This document shows positions 62,870 to 64,000 of a stretch of DNA of 64,000 nucleotides, piece after piece (position 1 is the stretch's first letter; every line of letters begins with the position of its first letter). Both the position numbers and the translations under genes were made by a program. The notes under the pieces are model-generated. The model had not been told where the DNA came from and searched no databases. It saw nothing but the letters and a program-made list of their open reading frames with translations. The stretch comes from Streptococcus salivarius (GTDB lineage Bacteria > Bacillota > Bacilli > Lactobacillales > Streptococcaceae). The DNA lies in NCBI RefSeq assembly GCF_002094975.1, contig NZ_CP015283.1:1349501-1413500 (forward strand). Direction: 5' to 3'.

Positions 62870-63256
62870 GACAAAGCTATAGAAAAATGGTTTGTGTACT
62901 GAGATAGTGTGATGATGAAACAGTTTTGTGAAAATAGCCATTTATAACTCAATTATTTAGTTTACTTTACTATTGATACTCTTTTTGGATTTATTAATGT
63001 ACTTAGTTTCGACAACTAATGAATTGATTGAAAGGGTTAGTATTGATAATATTGGTCATATTAATTAGAAAATAGAGTCTATCAAAATTTAAAGGCTAAT
63101 AGAGGTGATGAGATAATTTCAAGGAATTAAGTAGCGTTTGGTTGCTTAATTCCTTTTTATTATGTGACTATTAGTCCGTTTCGCTCCGAAGGTGCGAAAC
63201 AAATAAACCACCCGCTATGATTGATATGCCCCCTGTCAAGTAGACAGGTTAAATAT
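62870..63256. other. Intergenic region with terminator and repeat-like border
   Basis: Contains the terminator described below and, at 63160-63250, a sequence whose GACAGG / CCTGTC inverted repeat (63232-63248) resembles an insertion-sequence end. I see no gene. Confidence 0.5.
63121..63157 (+). terminator. Intrinsic terminator, possibly of prtA
   Basis: AAGGAATTAAG / CTTAATTCCTT with T-run. Confidence 0.75.
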
Positions 63257-63500
63257 GGCTCTTTGTCAACTGTAGTGGGTGACGAAAAGCTAACATCTAG
63301 AGAGAACCTGATAGGTTTTCTCTTTTTGTATGTTCAGAGTGATGAAAACACGCTTCCTAAAGTTAATAAAGTTTCTAAAACCGAAGCCCAGACGTTTGAT
63401 GTCTTTGATAAGCTTATTGGTCCCCTCCAATTTTGCATTTGAGTAATGTGTTTCTAGTGCGTTTTTGATGTATGGTTTGTGTCTAAGGAAGGTCAAGCAT
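63257..63500 (-). mobile_element. ISL3-family insertion-sequence remnant
   Basis: A terminal inverted repeat of ISL3 type starts at 63257 (GGCTCTTTGTCAACTGTAGT, then GGGTGAC). Only the 3' end of the transposase gene is left; the other end and most of the gene are missing. Confidence 0.8.
63290..63496 (-). pseudogene. Truncated ISL3-family transposase, C-terminus only
   Basis: The 68 residues include THYSNAKLEGTNKLIKDIKR and LGFGFRNFINFRKRVFITLN, the C-terminal signature of ISL3 (IS1167/IS1193-like) transposases, which run to about 400 residues in full. The N-terminal part is lost at about 63500. Confidence 0.85.
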
Positions 63501-63525
63501 AATTAAGATAAGAAAGAGAAACGAT

Positions 63526-64000
63526 ATGAAAACCACAATTTTTACATTTCACCCTCAATTAAAAACGGGCTCACGCATTAATAAAGAACTGGCAACAGCT
63601 GCTGCTGGAGCTGGTTATGACGTGCGAGATATGTACCAACTGTATCCCAATTTTGACATTGATGTCAAAACGGAGCAAAAGATTCTAGAGGTAAGTGATC
63701 GCATTGTACTCCAGTTCCCAATTTATTGGTACCAAACGCCAGCCCTCATGAAACAGTGGTTTGACGTTGTTTTTGAATACGGTTGGGCCTATGGTTCGAC
63801 TGGTACTGCCTTACAAGGCAAGGAAGTCATGTTGGTAGCTAGTTTTGGAGCTGGGCAAGATGACTACACGAGAAACGGCCGCTTCCATGTAACAATTGAA
63901 GAGATTTTAAAGCCTATCACTATGATTCAGTATTTGACAGGTCTAACATTTCTGGAACCTCTTATCATAACTGGTACTTTAAACATGGATCAAGAGTTAT
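63526..64000 (+). CDS. NAD(P)H-dependent oxidoreductase, flavodoxin-like (partial)
   Basis: Reads MKTTIFTFHPQLKTGSR onward with no stop to the window edge (158 codons). The FPIYWYQTPALMKQWFD segment and VMLVASFGAGQDDY match the KefF/MdaB-type flavodoxin-fold quinone reductases, which use FMN or FAD. The start has an AAGAGAAACG region as a weak ribosome binding site. Its 3' end lies outside the window. Confidence 0.85.
   Translation, partial: MKTTIFTFHPQLKTGSRINKELATAAAGAGYDVRDMYQLYPNFDIDVKTEQKILEVSDRIVLQFPIYWYQTPALMKQWFDVVFEYGWAYGSTGTALQGKEVMLVASFGAGQDDYTRNGRFHVTIEEILKPITMIQYLTGLTFLEPLIITGTLNMDQEL

Noticed and set aside
63221..63442. 73-codon plus-strand frame
   Set aside because: It runs across the ISL3 end and opposite the transposase remnant.
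1..64000. CRISPR array
   Set aside because: No regularly spaced direct repeats seen; repeats present are protein-coding, BOX or terminator hairpins.

Overview
The window is low-GC Firmicutes chromosome and most resembles the Streptococcus salivarius group (S. salivarius, S. vestibularis or S. thermophilus). The evidence is: strong AAAGGAGG-type ribosome binding sites; LPxTG surface proteins; a glucan-binding repeat protein with a glucosyltransferase-type signal peptide; an Rgg-type regulator; a Bce-type antimicrobial-peptide module; and streptococcal brnQ, msrAB and xpt-pbuX loci. The species call is inference; no 16S or other marker lies in the window.

Layout. 1-4.6 kb: the tip of a glutathione peroxidase, then an operon joining a URO-D/MtaA-fold protein to a complete amino-acid ABC importer. 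4.7-7.8 kb: a large glucan-binding repeat protein without a catalytic domain (minus strand). 8.1-17.1 kb: housekeeping and surface genes (APC permease, ASCH protein, LPNTG-anchored beta-helix protein, CsbD, DUF421/DUF3290 pair, manA, brnQ). 17.1-24.3 kb: an accessory island of four tightly coupled genes: dynamin-like GTPase, HerA/FtsK-like ATPase with a Ser/Thr/Gly-rich insert, HNH nuclease toxin and a putative immunity protein. 24.4-32.5 kb: msrAB, a small inverted-repeat element, a MATE exporter, an Rgg regulator divergent from an ABC exporter, and riboswitch-controlled xpt-pbuX. 32.5-37.1 kb: a Bce-type two-component system and ABC transporter with a consensus BceR box. 37.2-46.3 kb: a cell-envelope-stress region with two LiaF-like proteins, two paralogous ABC-2 exporters and a DesK/LiaS-type two-component system, interrupted by a cytidine-deaminase-like gene and a BASS transporter behind a CodY-like box. 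46.3-52.3 kb: a second accessory island with two DUF262 proteins (one with a DUF1524 HNH domain), a WYL regulator, a frameshifted zinc-ribbon gene and a small coiled-coil membrane protein. 52.6-55.7 kb: an ABC-2 exporter with two permeases and a GNAT acetyltransferase. 55.7-63.5 kb: a foreign segment with a degenerate tRNA-Thr, a pneumococcal-type BOX repeat, a PrtA-like subtilase gene and an ISL3 transposase remnant. 63.5-64 kb: the start of an NAD(P)H oxidoreductase.

The most interesting parts are the two islands. Each lies downstream of a resident operon and ends in a near copy of that operon's own terminator hairpin: 17102-17130 against 24259-24288, and 46289-46311 against 52241-52265. 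The first combines a membrane-remodelling GTPase, a DNA/protein-pumping ATPase, a nuclease and an antidote in one coupled operon; it is either a defence system or a toxin-delivery module. The second looks like a regulated type IV (GmrSD-like) restriction locus. The PrtA/BOX/IS segment looks like transfer from the mitis/pneumococcus group.
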